Below are positions 1 through 10,331 of a DNA stretch of 64,000 bases, piece by piece; the stretch's first letter is position 1, and each line of letters opens with the position of its first letter. The notes under the pieces were generated by a model that did no database searches, had not been told where the DNA came from, and saw only the letters and a list, made by a program, of their open reading frames with translations. Source of the DNA: Gaeumannomyces sp. JS-464 (Eukaryota; Ascomycota; Sordariomycetes; Magnaporthales; Magnaporthaceae); NCBI GenBank assembly GCA_002197995.1, contig NGZR01000005.1:1-64000 (forward strand), in the 5' to 3' direction. The translations under genes and the position numbers were made by a program.

Positions 1-322
1 TTTTTTTTTTTAATCCTTTTTTTTTTTTTTTTTTTTAAAAAAGCATTTGGCGTAAAAGCGAAGTAACCCCGCTTTTCGTTAGGAGTTATATGCGGGGTTG
101 TTAAATCGGTGTTTCGAGTTTTAAAGCTCGATTTTCATTATATAAGTTCATATCGTTTAACTACGCATGCTCGTTGCATTTAATTTCCTTTTTACTGCTG
201 TACTTCTTGTCGCATTACGATTAATTACGATGTTTCGCTAGCATCGCGCCGATTATTGCGAGCCCGACATTTATTTAAAAGGCAATGTTCCGCATTGCAA
301 AGCATGTAGCGCCCGTCCAGCT
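1..322. other. AT-rich left edge, no gene seen
   Basis: Two poly-T runs near positions 1-36 are followed by AT-biased DNA. The only structure I see is an 8-bp inverted repeat, AACCCCGC at 65-72 and GCGGGGTT at 92-99, which could form a hairpin. The HET reading frame that follows may extend upstream into this stretch, but I cannot find a start. Confidence 0.4.
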
Positions 323-1918
323 TTGGAGGAAATGATTGCCGCTGTTAAAGAAAAAAGCCCGTTGTTGCTATTGCCCTTTAACGAGCTTTTGGACGAGATA
401 AACTTGTTATGGCTTCCATCGGTTTTTTACAGGCGGGGAAAACAACGCGAGAACTCTTCCAAAACGGACATCCAAAATCGTAGCTCGCCTATTCGGGTAG
501 AAAACCCCCCTGCCGAGGTCGAATTGTCGACGCCCTCGGATTACACATCGGGCCCGCCGCCGCTTATGCCCGCCGCCGCCATTTACGACCCACCTTTTAA
601 TGCGGATCAATTCCGTTTTTTTTGCCTATACGTATCGCCCGAAAGCGAAAAGGCGCTAATCCACTGCGATTTTAAGGTTTACCTTTTGGACGACTCCTTT
701 TGGTACGAGGCCATTTTATACGCATAGGGCGGCGAAAATGGCGAAAATGCCAAAAAATGTCCAGTTTACGTCGGCCTTTACTAGGATGTTATTTTGCAAA
801 CACAAAACTGCTGGGACATGCTAACGCAGGTAAAGCCGCGTCGGGGCTTGCGTTTGATTTAGGTGGATGCACTATGCATTAACCAGCAGGACTTCGTCGA
901 AAAGAACAGGCAGGTTGCGTGCATGTCGCGTATTTACAGCCAGTGCACGAGCGTTATCGCTTATTTGGGCCCGGATTTTTGTTTTCCAGCTTACTTAAAA
1001 GGTCGAAGCAACCCGCTTCGCAGCACTTTTAGGAGCTCCATATTGGATATGTGGCTGGACCGGCGTTACTTTAGCCGCGTGTGGATCATCCAAAAGCTCG
1101 TGCTGCCCAAACAGGTTGTTATCCGAATCCGGGACACCGACTTCTTCGCTTATAGCCCCCAGCTGGACGACTTTGCCCAGCTGTGCATTATAAAAGGGAC
1201 TTGGGACGAAGCCCCAGCGTTATAAGTCCAGTTCGTTAGCAAACGCTCGCTAAACGCCGAAAACATGCTAAACGTTATACGCCTTACGTGGAAGTTTAAC
1301 TCCAGCGACCCCGGGACCGGATTTTCGGGATTTTAGGCCTTTTGGCAAACGACAAGCACCTCCGCAGCTATTACGACACCAGCCCTAATACGAGCAAAAA
1401 CCTCACCCCCGAATACCGCCTGTCGGCGCAGCACGTTTTTACGGGCTTTTTCGCTTACGTCGTTGCGGGCCGTGGGCATTTAAAAGCTTTGTCCGGCGCC
1501 GTTAGCATCGCGGGCGCCCGCCGCATGCCAACTTGGATCCCGGACTGGCAAGCTCCAGTTAGTCTTCGACCGAAACTGTTTTCCGAGGTTAAAAGGAAGA
1601 GTTATTAGAAGTGGGACGCAACTATTGCCGTGCATTAAAATCCTTAACTCATTCCATTTGGCCGAGATTTATCCATTTTGGTGTTTCTCTTGGACCTTTT
1701 CCCCGACCTTTTAAAAGCTCAGCTTCGGACCCGCACCATCCTCGAGCTCCGGACATGCCACGCGCAATGTATTATTGCCGAAGACAAGCATATCCTAAAC
1801 AATTACTTGGCCGACTCCCAAATCTCTTGGAACGAGAAAATTTGGGTGGACTCGCGCATAGGAGCGCTAAACGTCAAGTTGGTGCATTTTATGCCAGTGC
1901 CATCTGCTCTTATAAGTT
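323..1918 (+). pseudogene. HET-domain (heterokaryon incompatibility) pseudogene, RIP-damaged
   Basis: HET proteins act in fungal non-self recognition and trigger cell death after fusion of incompatible hyphae. Conceptual translation in successive pieces shows the HET domain landmarks in order: a FWYEAILYA stretch ending at a TAG (725-727) where the family has YAWG; then VDALCINQQD at 863-892, again preceded by a TAG at 860-862 where the family has Trp; then QVACMSRIYSQCTSVIAYLGPD (about 911-976) and RRYFSRVWIIQKLVLP (about 1061-1108). A later piece has PTWIPDW (about 1527-1547), typical of the region after the domain. Both Trp-to-stop changes are TGG to TAG, as RIP produces. At least five stops or frame changes break the gene. 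The 3' end abuts a terminal-inverted-repeat element at 1912. Loss of function is nearly certain. Confidence 0.8.
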
Positions 1919-2034
1919 AGTGCACCCCTTGTCGAGCACCCCCCCTGTTAGGCACCCATTTCCCCATACAAAAAGGTAAAAACTTACTGTTTTTACAGCG
2001 CAATTAAAAATCGAATAAAAATCGCAAAAATATA
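1912..2034 (+). repeat. Left terminal inverted repeat
   Basis: Left arm of the element at 1912-2747. It pairs with 2747-2625 and starts ATAAGTTAGTGCACC; the other arm starts ATAAGTCAGTGCACC. Confidence 0.75.
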
Positions 2035-2624
2035 AAGTAAGCGGGGATATAAAAACTAAAAAGGGGAATATATTATAATGATTTATAATATGTTTTATAT
2101 TTAACGGTTCGCAAATAAATTTTAAATAAATTAAAAATGTGTAAAATGTTAAGGATTGCTAACAAATTATATGGGAATTATAACATTTAAAAATTGCTAA
2201 TAACTTTTTAATAATATAAGTTATAAATATGCGGTTTTTTGCATTATATATATAAAATCGTAAATTTTAACGCATAATATTTACATATAATACATATTAC
2301 GTAATTACCCCGATTTATGGCATTTACACAGTGTATTACACAGTATATTAGAAAATTATTTTTTAAAAATTATAAAAAAATTATATAAATTTAATTTTTT
2401 AAATATAATACGCATTTTAGCTGTAATAATCCGTATAAATTTATTGCAGTAAAATTTATGTAATAATTATAAAATTATTCTCGTTATTTTATGTACATAT
2501 AAATTATATACAATTTTTAACGTTTAAGTAATATATTAGTTTATTACCCGTAATAATATATAAATAATACCTTTTTATTATAAATTAAAATTTGCGCTTT
2601 TAAATTTTATAATCCTTTTTAATG

Positions 2625-2747
2625 TATATTTTTGCAATTTTTATTCGATTTTTAATTAAGTTGTTAAAACAGTGAGTTTTTACCCGTTTGTATGGGGAAA
2701 TGGGTGCCCGACAGGGGGGGTGCTCGACAGGGGGTGCACTGACTTAT
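2625..2747 (-). repeat. Right terminal inverted repeat
   Basis: Right arm of the element at 1912-2747. It keeps more C and G than the left arm. An open frame runs through it into the next gene, but only from a GTG codon inside the repeat. Confidence 0.75.
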
Positions 2748-2788
2748 TTCTCGAGCGTGAGCACCCGAGGTACGGCAAAAACAACAAG

Positions 2789-3871
2789 ATGCCCGAATAT
2801 GTGCTGCCAGGACAAAAAGCCGGAGTTATTCTCACGTCGACCAAGGAACTTCAGTCCCTTGTGGTCCCTTTGCTCGACCACATTTTTGTTTTGCTGCATG
2901 ATGACGGCACATATACGCCTTTAATCCTACGCCCTGCTAACCCCGAAAGCCAACCGTCCATGTACTCCGTCAAAAGGAACGGCTGCTTGTCCTGGGGCAG
3001 CTGGCAAGTTGTTGCCGCATGCAGCCGCATGTTCATCGTGGGCGACGCGCCTCTCGACGTTCCCTGCAGTGTGATGCTAGACGAGCGGTTTTGGGCCAGC
3101 GCGACATACGGAGTTGATGGCCAAGACAAGGTCCACAGCAGTGACTCTTACCAGTCTTCCACGCGCCAGGGCTTCCTCCCGGGTGAGCCACGTGGCAAGG
3201 AAATCACAAAGTCGGTCGAGACCCCCCGCTTTTGCATTTCCTACTTCCAGCAACTGCGCTGGCGTCTCAGTCTTGCCCTCCATAGAGCCGCCGAGATCAT
3301 CCGAGCCGCCGTGGTAAAGTGCCAAGATCCGTGGTGCCGCCCGCCCGATCATGTCCCTGTCTCCTCCTTTCTTGCCGCCCAGCTTTTAAGTCCTAAAGGC
3401 TACACAGCGGAAAATGTGGTTTGTTTGTTCCAAGCGGTGCTAGAGGAGGAAAGACTGGGCCAGTCAGGTCTGGTACAACTCGAGCTACTGCAAAGGGCGG
3501 ACCCAAAGCTACAGCTGCGTATGGATCATGGCACGATCCAGCTGACGGCCTGGCTGGGGTCGGGAGACGGAGGGGGTTCACCAACGCAAAACCCGACTGA
3601 GTACTGGGGATTACCATGGGCTGTTCACCAACCCCAGTCAGAATCCCCCATCCTAAGCGCCACTATGGAGGACGTTCTTGTCCACCTTAGGCAGTCTCGC
3701 TTGTACTACGCAGTTAAGATCCTTAACAAGTCGACACACGGCAGCGCGCTTCGCGTCCTGGAAGGTGGGCCGTCTCCCATGGACAAACACAAGGCATACC
3801 CGGACTTTCCGGAGGAAACCGTCAATGACTTGCAAATCGATGGGACCACATATTCGATTCTCCTTGTTTAA
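2789..3871 (+). CDS. hypothetical protein, unknown family
   Basis: The open frame extends upstream to 2672, but that part lies in the inverted repeat, so I take the first ATG outside it (2789), giving about 360 residues. I do not recognise the family. The protein is mixed in composition, with no signal peptide and no clear membrane segment. Trp and Cys are scattered (SWGSWQVVAAC, WCRPPDHVP), and there is a charged amphipathic stretch (AVLEEERLGQSGLVQLELLQ). Just after the stop, another frame reads plausibly as protein from about 3867 to 4139 (FNKHGLSSLIGNISDKRDI), so the gene probably carries a frameshift near 3865 or an unseen intron and once was longer. Base composition is GC-balanced, unlike the AT-rich block to its left. 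Confidence 0.45.
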   Translation: MPEYVLPGQKAGVILTSTKELQSLVVPLLDHIFVLLHDDGTYTPLILRPANPESQPSMYSVKRNGCLSWGSWQVVAACSRMFIVGDAPLDVPCSVMLDERFWASATYGVDGQDKVHSSDSYQSSTRQGFLPGEPRGKEITKSVETPRFCISYFQQLRWRLSLALHRAAEIIRAAVVKCQDPWCRPPDHVPVSSFLAAQLLSPKGYTAENVVCLFQAVLEEERLGQSGLVQLELLQRADPKLQLRMDHGTIQLTAWLGSGDGGGSPTQNPTEYWGLPWAVHQPQSESPILSATMEDVLVHLRQSRLYYAVKILNKSTHGSALRVLEGGPSPMDKHKAYPDFPEETVNDLQIDGTTYSILLV

Positions 3872-4613
3872 CAAACACGGGCTTAGCTCCCTAATTGGAA
3901 ATATTTCCGACAAAAGGGACATTAAATTCCTAAGTCTCCTGTATCATATGGAAGACAGCTCGGTCTGGGTTGAGTCGTGTAGCTTTCAAAGCCGCACAGT
4001 TTTTCAACATCCTGATCCGGAGCACCTGGAGCAAATGGTCCGAGGCGGCCTCGGGTCTCAACCTAGCACCGGCACTGGAATAGCCGGAGCGTTTTTCGGC
4101 GCTTGCAATCGGTGGGAAGTTCGGCTAAGACATTCTTGAAACAAAAAAATGTCATACCATCTTTTCTACTCGGATCCGAACACGTGCAAGAGCCGAGGCT
4201 CCCAAGCTCGATATGCGATGCCGAGAGAGGAAACGGACTGGATCCATTTCCATCTTCACCGCTCGAGGTCTCGGGCTGATTGTGGAATCTATTGTTGGAA
4301 GTCCGCTTTTGGCCCGCCATGGCTACGGATTAGGATGGATTCTCTGCCTCGTGGGATCCGCTTGCAGTCGCTATTGGCAAAACCTTTCCAAATGTCGTGA
4401 TTCCCGGCAAACCGTGAGAGCAAGTGCCTTTTGGAGACTTTGAGCGGGAGAAAAAGGAAAGGCGATTTTCTCGCATTAAAAGGTAGCCGCTATCTCCACC
4501 GTCAAAGGCAAAGGCTGAAGCAGAAGTCCAGGTTTCTAAGCTCGTATCTTGTCTCCCGTCACAGGACAGCCTTTCTTGTCGAGAGTCTTTGCAATTTCCT
4601 AGTTACATTCAAC
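3872..4613 (+). other. possible frameshifted tail of the preceding gene, then 5' leader of the dehydrogenase gene
   Basis: From about 3867 to 4139 a different frame looks protein-like. From 4213 to about 4443 a hydrophobic segment (GLGLIVESIVGSPLLARHGY, about 4267-4326) could be a membrane span. No frame is convincing on its own. The last ~100 bases before 4614 form the leader of the dehydrogenase gene. Confidence 0.3.
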
Positions 4614-6065
4614 ATGCCACCCACCTTCCAAACTCCCTCCCGTCCACGTCCAACGCAACTTGGACTGGACTTCAGCCCCCTCCACAAGAGAAAGGCGGGC
4701 ACCTCCGCCCCTTTTGCCCTTCCCCTGAGTCCCCCTCCCGACTCGCCTGCACTCAACCATGAACCTTGCTTTGCGCCAGCTTCGACAGCCATTGCGCCTG
4801 ACGCTGAGCCTCTTGTGGCCGTGATAGGCGTCGGCTACGTCGGCACGCACCTCGTCGGCAATTTCTCCCACTGCTGGGACGTCTGTGGCTTTGACCTCTC
4901 GAAAGACCGCGTTGCCCAACTTAGCAGCGAGGCCGAGTTCCGCCGGAACCCTAAGATTTGCTTCTCGGCCTGCGCCGCGGACCTGGCAGACGCCACCCAC
5001 TACCTCATCTCGGTACCCACGCTGCTGCGTGCCGACAAGACGGTCGACACGTCCCATTTGAGGAATGCCATTGAGGTTGTGTTTAGATATGCCCGCCCGG
5101 GGTCCACAGTCGTCATTGAAAGCTCGGTGGCGGTTGGCATGACGAGGGAGTTGCTCGGCCCGCTGGCCAAATCCCGCGGCTGCTTCGCAGGAATGTCGCC
5201 AGAGGTGAGTCCTTGGATCGCGTCCGGTTTCAGCCCAAACAGACACCCTAATCACCGTTGATCGACCATTCCCCAGCGCGTCGATCCAGGCAGGGTTGAG
5301 CCCCCGGCTCGCCTCATTCCCAAGGTCATCTCGGGCCTGGATGACATTTGCCCCGGGTCCTTGGCCGCCATCACCAGACTCTATGCTCCTGTCTTTGAGA
5401 TTCTCGTCCCCGTGTCGCGCCCCGAGGTCGCCGAGCTCACCAAGCTGTACGAAAACTGCCAGCGCATGATCAATATCGCCTATGCCAACGAGATGGCTGA
5501 CGCCTGCGCCGGGCTCGGCATTGATCCCTACGAAGTCTGCACCGCGGCCAGTACCAAGCCGTTCGGCTACATGGACTACGCCCCCGGGCTGGGCGTGGGT
5601 GGGCATTGCATCCCTGTCAATCCCTGGTATCTGTTCGCTTCCGGATGCGAGATGCCGCTGCTGAGGCGGGCCGCGGAGGCGATGAGCAGCCGGCCGGCCG
5701 ATGTGGCCAAGACATACGCCAAGCATCTTCGAGACAGGGCTGCTTTTGGTCCCGCCAAAGTCCTCGTCGTTGGCATGGGCTTCAAGCCGGGCCAAAGCAC
5801 ATTATGCTACTCTCCCGGCCTCGGGCTCGCTAGGGAACTTCAAAGACATGGAGGAGCACGGGATGTGTCGGTCCAAGTCATGTTTGCGGATCCTCTCGTG
5901 GGGCAGGACGCCATTCCCGACATTGCCAAGTTTGCCGACGAGGACTGGAATGCAGAGTCTCTTGGGCGGTTCGACCTTGTCATTGTCGCCATACGCCAAC
6001 ACGGCCTCGACTATGGCGAGCTGGAGCGCGCTGGGGGCGTGTGTGTCGAGTGGTGGTGTCGATAA
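4614..6065 (+). CDS. UDP-glucose/UDP-HexNAc 6-dehydrogenase-family protein
   Basis: Exons 4614-5204 and 5277-6065 give 459 residues; the 72-bp intron has GTGAGT and CCAG ends. This family oxidises C6 of a UDP-sugar to a uronic acid using two NAD+ per turnover. After a ~65-residue Pro/Ser-rich extension comes the Rossmann loop VAVIGVGYVGTHLVG (about residue 68). The intron is spliced inside the family motif SPERVDPG. Central-helix residues LTKLYENCQRMINIAYANE are conserved. The catalytic Cys lies in GLGVGGHCIPVNPWY (about residue 307); this form resembles UDP-HexNAc dehydrogenases (WbpA/WecC type) more than UDP-glucose dehydrogenase. A C-terminal UDP-binding domain starts at KVLVVGMGFKPG, but the usual Arg of the following R-x-SP motif is absent (LCYSP). 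The next gene is a GT2 synthase on the same strand, so a role in supplying an acidic sugar for a polymer is plausible. Substrate is not decidable from sequence. Confidence 0.85.
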
Positions 6066-7068
6066 GGGGTTTGAAGTTTTCTTTTCTTTTTTCCTCCTTT
6101 TGTTCACGTGCTAGGAGGGTGTATTCGGGTAGTGTTCAAACTAGAAGCATTGATGGGTTAAAGTCCAAAGATATTCACCTAAAGCGCCACAACGACGCGC
6201 CATCACGGGAGCCGCTAGTGCCCTAAGCCGTTGGCGTGTAATTTGGTCCAAGACCTGCAACGACGAACGTGCCCACCACATGGCGATACATTTTTTGTTT
6301 CAGTTAATGTGATGTTAGGCATAGCGGCGGGTTCGTGGGTAATGCCGCTCCGGCTCTTGTCACATAATTTACGCGGCCTGAACGAGCCTTGCCCTTCAGT
6401 TTTAATCCCAGCGTACCCGTGGCATAATGTTGTCGGCCTTTTCCCCCGTCGAGCAAAGTCCACCCATATGTTCCGCTCTTCATTTTTTGCCGTGTTGCTT
6501 TACCGGTGTTATAATTGTGCAAAACATTAAAAGGAACCGAGAGACAGTGTCGTTGGTACCTGTTCCAAAACTCCCCTTTTTGACTGACAAGATGTGTGGG
6601 CTGTTTATAACTGAATGCCAAGACAATACTAACAAGTTTGTCTTAGACCTTGAACCTGCACGCACTCCCTGGTCGCTCGAGGCTGGTGCTTTTAAAAGCG
6701 GGGAATTCCGTGATAAGACAGCGAGTCCAGGGCTTTGAGCACGGCAGCTTTGCCCCTCGGTCTCGGTGATGATACGGAAATAAAAATTCCGATGAAAACG
6801 TAACACGGCTTGGAAAAAAGGGGCTTGATTTGGGAATAATTACCCCGCTGGCCACGAGAGAGAAAGATTTTATGGTGCTTAAGCAAGAGCGTCATGCACC
6901 CCTACCATAATCGTTTGATAAATCCATCACCACAGCAATAAAACATTCCTGGATTTGTGCTGGGCCGTTTACAATATTTTGTGTCACTTTCGTAGTTTAA
7001 CTTCTTTCGCTCTTCTTCCCATTTCTCACAGATCAAACCCTCGTGGGGTGAGCCCGCTGCCGCCAGCA
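6066..7068. other. intergenic region between dehydrogenase and GT2 genes
   Basis: About 1 kb, less GC-rich than the flanking genes. I see no convincing gene or element. It contains the dehydrogenase 3' UTR (a T-rich stretch at 6077-6103) and presumably the GT2 promoter. Confidence 0.4.
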
Positions 7069-9504
7069 ATGGTAGCTCAGCTCCCCGTGCACCATTCTCC
7101 CACTCCCGGGCCATCAGGGTCGACAAAGGCCAGCGCACAGCCCAAAGCCTCGCCGCCACCAATCCCAAAGAGTCCGGAAGCATCAAGGCGCTCCGTGGAG
7201 TGCCGAGGGGGTTTGGCAACAGCGGGCAACCACAAGAAACGGACATTGTCATCCTCCTCTGTTCCTGCCTCGCCCACTGCCTCTCGGCACAACTTTAGCT
7301 TGCCTCTGCCTGCTCAGCTCCCTGCTGCCAACTTAGGCAACACCCCGGTGGTTCCCCCTTTTAAGGAGTTAAGATCGTTCAAGGGGCGTGGAAAGATCTC
7401 GGCAGGTGCCTCCTCCAGGCAGCCATCGGTAAATGACCTTTCGCTTCTCTTCGCGACCTTGACGAGGGACTTATCTAACACCCTTTTCCTTCCAGCAATT
7501 CCACGCCCGCCAACTTCCCTCGTTTTCAACCACCCAGTCCTTCCAGTTAAGCATTAGCCAAGAGGAAGCCAAGCCGCCTTGGGACTCCGAGCTTGAACTT
7601 CGCAAAACATCGAGAGTGCTATTGCGCCTTCAGAAATACGGCCTTCTTCTCGCCTTCTTCGGCATTAACGGAATTGGCATTTGGGCCGTGGTCCTGTTCC
7701 ACGAGCATTGGTACATCTTCCTGCCGTTTTTGGCCGCAAACACTTTTGCCCAGGTCGTTTTCGCCCTGTGCATCATCTTGTCGGTCTGCTACACCAAGCT
7801 CGGACGCCTCATCGGCTGGAAGCAGGATGGCGTGCCTAAAGCCCCGGAAAGATTGGTCATGGTCCTCCCCTGCTACAACGAAGACAGAACTGAGATCGAA
7901 ACCAGCCTCAAATCCTTGGTCAACCAGAAACATATCGGCCAGCACCCGCGACTCATCATGATCATTGTCGACGGCAACGCCAAAGCGCCGGGCGAGTCCG
8001 TCTCCACGCAGGACTTCCTTCTTAACGACATGTTTCTTGGGGATGAACGACAGGATTTCAATAACGGCTACTCAGCCCGTGACGGCTTCTTCATGCCTGT
8101 CACCATCCAGCATGGCTTTTACCTGGGCTTGCCCTACGTCGTCATCGGCAAGAAGTACAACCAGGGTAAGCGGGATAGCCTGTGCTTTGTGCGGTCGTTC
8201 TTGTACCACTACACCAACAGGTCCGAATCCGTGGAGACCATGTTTAACCAAGAAGTGTTCAACTACCTGGGCTCTATCTTAACGGATCACGGCCTGCACC
8301 ACGTCGACTATCTGTGCGGCATGGATGGCGACACGGTGTTTGACGAGGACTGCATCTTCGAGATGATCAAAGAGATGCGGCGGGGAGGTCCCAACGTTGT
8401 CGGCGTCTGCGGCGCCGTGCTTGTCAAGTTCGATGAGAAGCCGTGGGGTTGGTGGTAAGCGGCTGCGAGCTTCGCACCAGGGCATCCTAAAATGCTGATT
8501 GAAGAGACAAGCAGGAACCTGATGCAAAACACGGAGTACAACCTAACCCAGGGGCTGCGACGGGAGTTCCAATCTCGTGTCAGCGGCAAAGTCAACTGTC
8601 TTCCTGGTAAAATCCAGCCCCTTTTTAAACAGTAGTTTGCCAGGGGCCGACCTGTCCGGCAGCCGCTGACGAAATATTTAGGGTGCTGCCAACTCATCCG
8701 CGTCCAAGCCGCCACGTTCGGCGACCCAGTCCTCCGGCAGCGTTTCGGGCACGTGCCCAAGCCCAACGACACCGTGACCCAGCACATCATGGGCGTCTAC
8801 TCGGAGGACTCGATCCACGCATCCATCATCTTCTCGCAGCACCCCAAATCGCAGACGCGGCAAGCGCTGAAAGCCCGTGCCTACACGACGGCGCCGCAGT
8901 CGTGGCCCGTGTTCTTATCACAGCGCAAGCGATGGGCCCTGGGCAGCAAGTCCAACGAGTTCGTCATGGTGTTCCGACCAGGCATTATCTGGGTCGAGCG
9001 CCTGTGCTCGTTCATCACGGTTGTCACGTGGTGGATCGGCCCGTTTGTCGTCGCGGCCATGGTTAACTTTGGTATGGCGCTGGCGAAAGCAGGGGCGAGG
9101 CTTTTTAAGAACAAGCTGATGATCGGACTCATGTCTGTACTGGCGTTTCGATATGTGAGTTGCGTTCCCATGCCAAGGTCCTCCCCGAGATTAACTACGC
9201 GGCCCAAAAAAGCAGGCACTAAGACGATTCGACGATCCAGTTTTACTCTTTCATGATAATTACATGGCTCCCCCACACACGGATGGCAAAAGTGCGGTTC
9301 CTTATCGGCTTCTTCATGTACCTCGTCTTCTCCCCGTGGATCAACGTCATCATCACCGTGTACGCCCTGTCCCACTGCGACGAGTTCAGCTGGGGGAAGA
9401 CGCGAGCGTCGCAGGGGGACGAGGATGGACATGGAGGAGTGCTGCCAGGCTCGGGGCAAGACAGCAAGCAGAAGAGGCTGGCCGAAAAGATGCCACCGAT
9501 ATAG
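7069..9504 (+). CDS. GT2 family polysaccharide synthase, chitin-synthase-like
   Basis: Five exons (7069-7428, 7496-8454, 8515-8606, 8682-9154, 9241-9504) join in frame to 715 residues; every junction is GT-AG. The membrane enzyme should transfer sugars from a UDP-sugar to a growing chain. A ~120-residue Pro/Ser-rich N-terminus is followed by two hydrophobic segments (YGLLLAFFGINGIGIWAVVL and FLAANTFAQVVFALCIILSV). The catalytic GT2 domain then has VLPCYNED, IIVDGNAK (first Asp, ~277), MDGDTVFDED (DxD, ~396), KVNCLPGCCQLIRV, EDSIHAS (catalytic Asp, ~512) and SQRKRW (~550). Three C-terminal hydrophobic segments lead to CDEFSWGKTR. It lacks the myosin or cytochrome b5 domains of class V/VII chitin synthases. 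The product could be chitin-like or a mixed HexNAc/uronic acid polymer, given the dehydrogenase upstream. The stop codon TAG is created by a transposon insertion (9504). Confidence 0.87.
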
Positions 9505-10331
9505 GGCCTGTCCTAGAGTAAATTGGGGTTTTTGGTTTTTCCATACTATTTTAAAAAGCCGCTTGAAAACCGGTTTCTAGGTCCGTGCCAGGGGCTCTCT
9601 GGCCCTTGTAATAGCCTAATAAATATAGCTCCAGACCCGCCAGAAGTAGCTTTTTGACCAGGGCAACGAGTCGCGTAGATGCAGCCCTTGTAAGCCACGT
9701 GTGACCCTTGATCCGGCTCAAGGCCGGCCGCCGGATATAGAGAGAAGGGGATCCGGGTCAAGTCAAGGCAGTAGGGGTAAACAACTCGTCGATTCTAACC
9801 GCAATTTCTATCCGTTGGGAACATTAAATATACCGTTTAACTCGTTTTTTTTTTTTTTGCTTTATCCAGTGGCTATTTCCTTTCGCACCTCCCGGGCCTT
9901 GTTCCAGCGGAAGGTCCGTTATCTTTCCCTTTTTTATATGCATATCCTTCTCGCCACCCACTTTGCCGGGCCCTTTAACGGAGGCGGAGGGACAGTTAAC
10001 GAAGCATGGTACTGGAAGTAGGGTTGGTAGGTAGATTAGCCTTTGTGATACCTTTTTTGTACTTGAATCCGAACTGCCAGAGGCTCCCCTTATATACTAC
10101 GAGAATCTCTGGCTTTTGGGCTCTCGAACGAGCCTACCGCCGGCCCCAGGGACCCTCTGGATCCGCCAGAAAATGAACCCACCGAAAATCAGGCCCAAAT
10201 ATACATGAATGGGCACAGGGCTACCCCGGGCGTTGTCTCCACGTCGAGAAATAAGCTTATTTGAAGCCAAAAAACCGGCAGGGGGGTCAAAAAACCAAAA
10301 AACCAAAAAACCGATAGTCTAGGACAGGCCC
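9504..10331. mobile_element. Harbinger-type MITE 1 (828 bp)
   Basis: The ends are inverted, GGGCCTGTCCTAGA at 9504 and TCTAGGACAGGCCC ending at 10331, flanked by a 3-bp duplication ATA (9501-9503 and 10332-10334). The subterminal DNA (CCATACTATTTT, CCGCTTGAAAACCGGTTT, the AACGAGTCGCGTA block, AAGCCACGTGT) matches, inverted, the right end of the large PIF/Harbinger element at 55635-59615, so this is a deletion derivative of that family. It has no coding capacity. Removing it restores ATA-TAA, so it landed in the stop codon of the GT2 gene. Confidence 0.85.

Larger units (their letters stand above)
1912..2747. mobile_element. TIR element (MITE-like), ~836 bp
   Basis: Positions 1912-2034 and 2625-2747 are near-identical inverted copies of about 123 bp. 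The outer part contains several GCACCC(CC) blocks separated by TGTCGA/TGTCGG, and the inner part is AT-rich. The two arms differ mainly by transitions, and the left arm has more T and A, as expected from RIP. The interior (2035-2624) is extremely AT-rich with no coding sequence. I could not settle a target-site duplication, so the superfamily is unknown. Confidence 0.7.

Noticed and set aside
2672..2788. Upstream extension of the hypothetical protein from a GTG codon
   Set aside because: It lies in the terminal inverted repeat and lacks an ATG; eukaryotic start at 2789 preferred.
4599..5795. 398-codon open frame on the minus strand
   Set aside because: Antisense shadow of the dehydrogenase gene; the plus strand has conserved motifs and a spliced intron, while this frame resembles nothing.
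9504..10331. Reading the region after the GT2 stop as a truncated C-terminus of the synthase
   Set aside because: Removing the MITE and one ATA copy still gives a stop (TAA) at the same codon, so no residues were lost.
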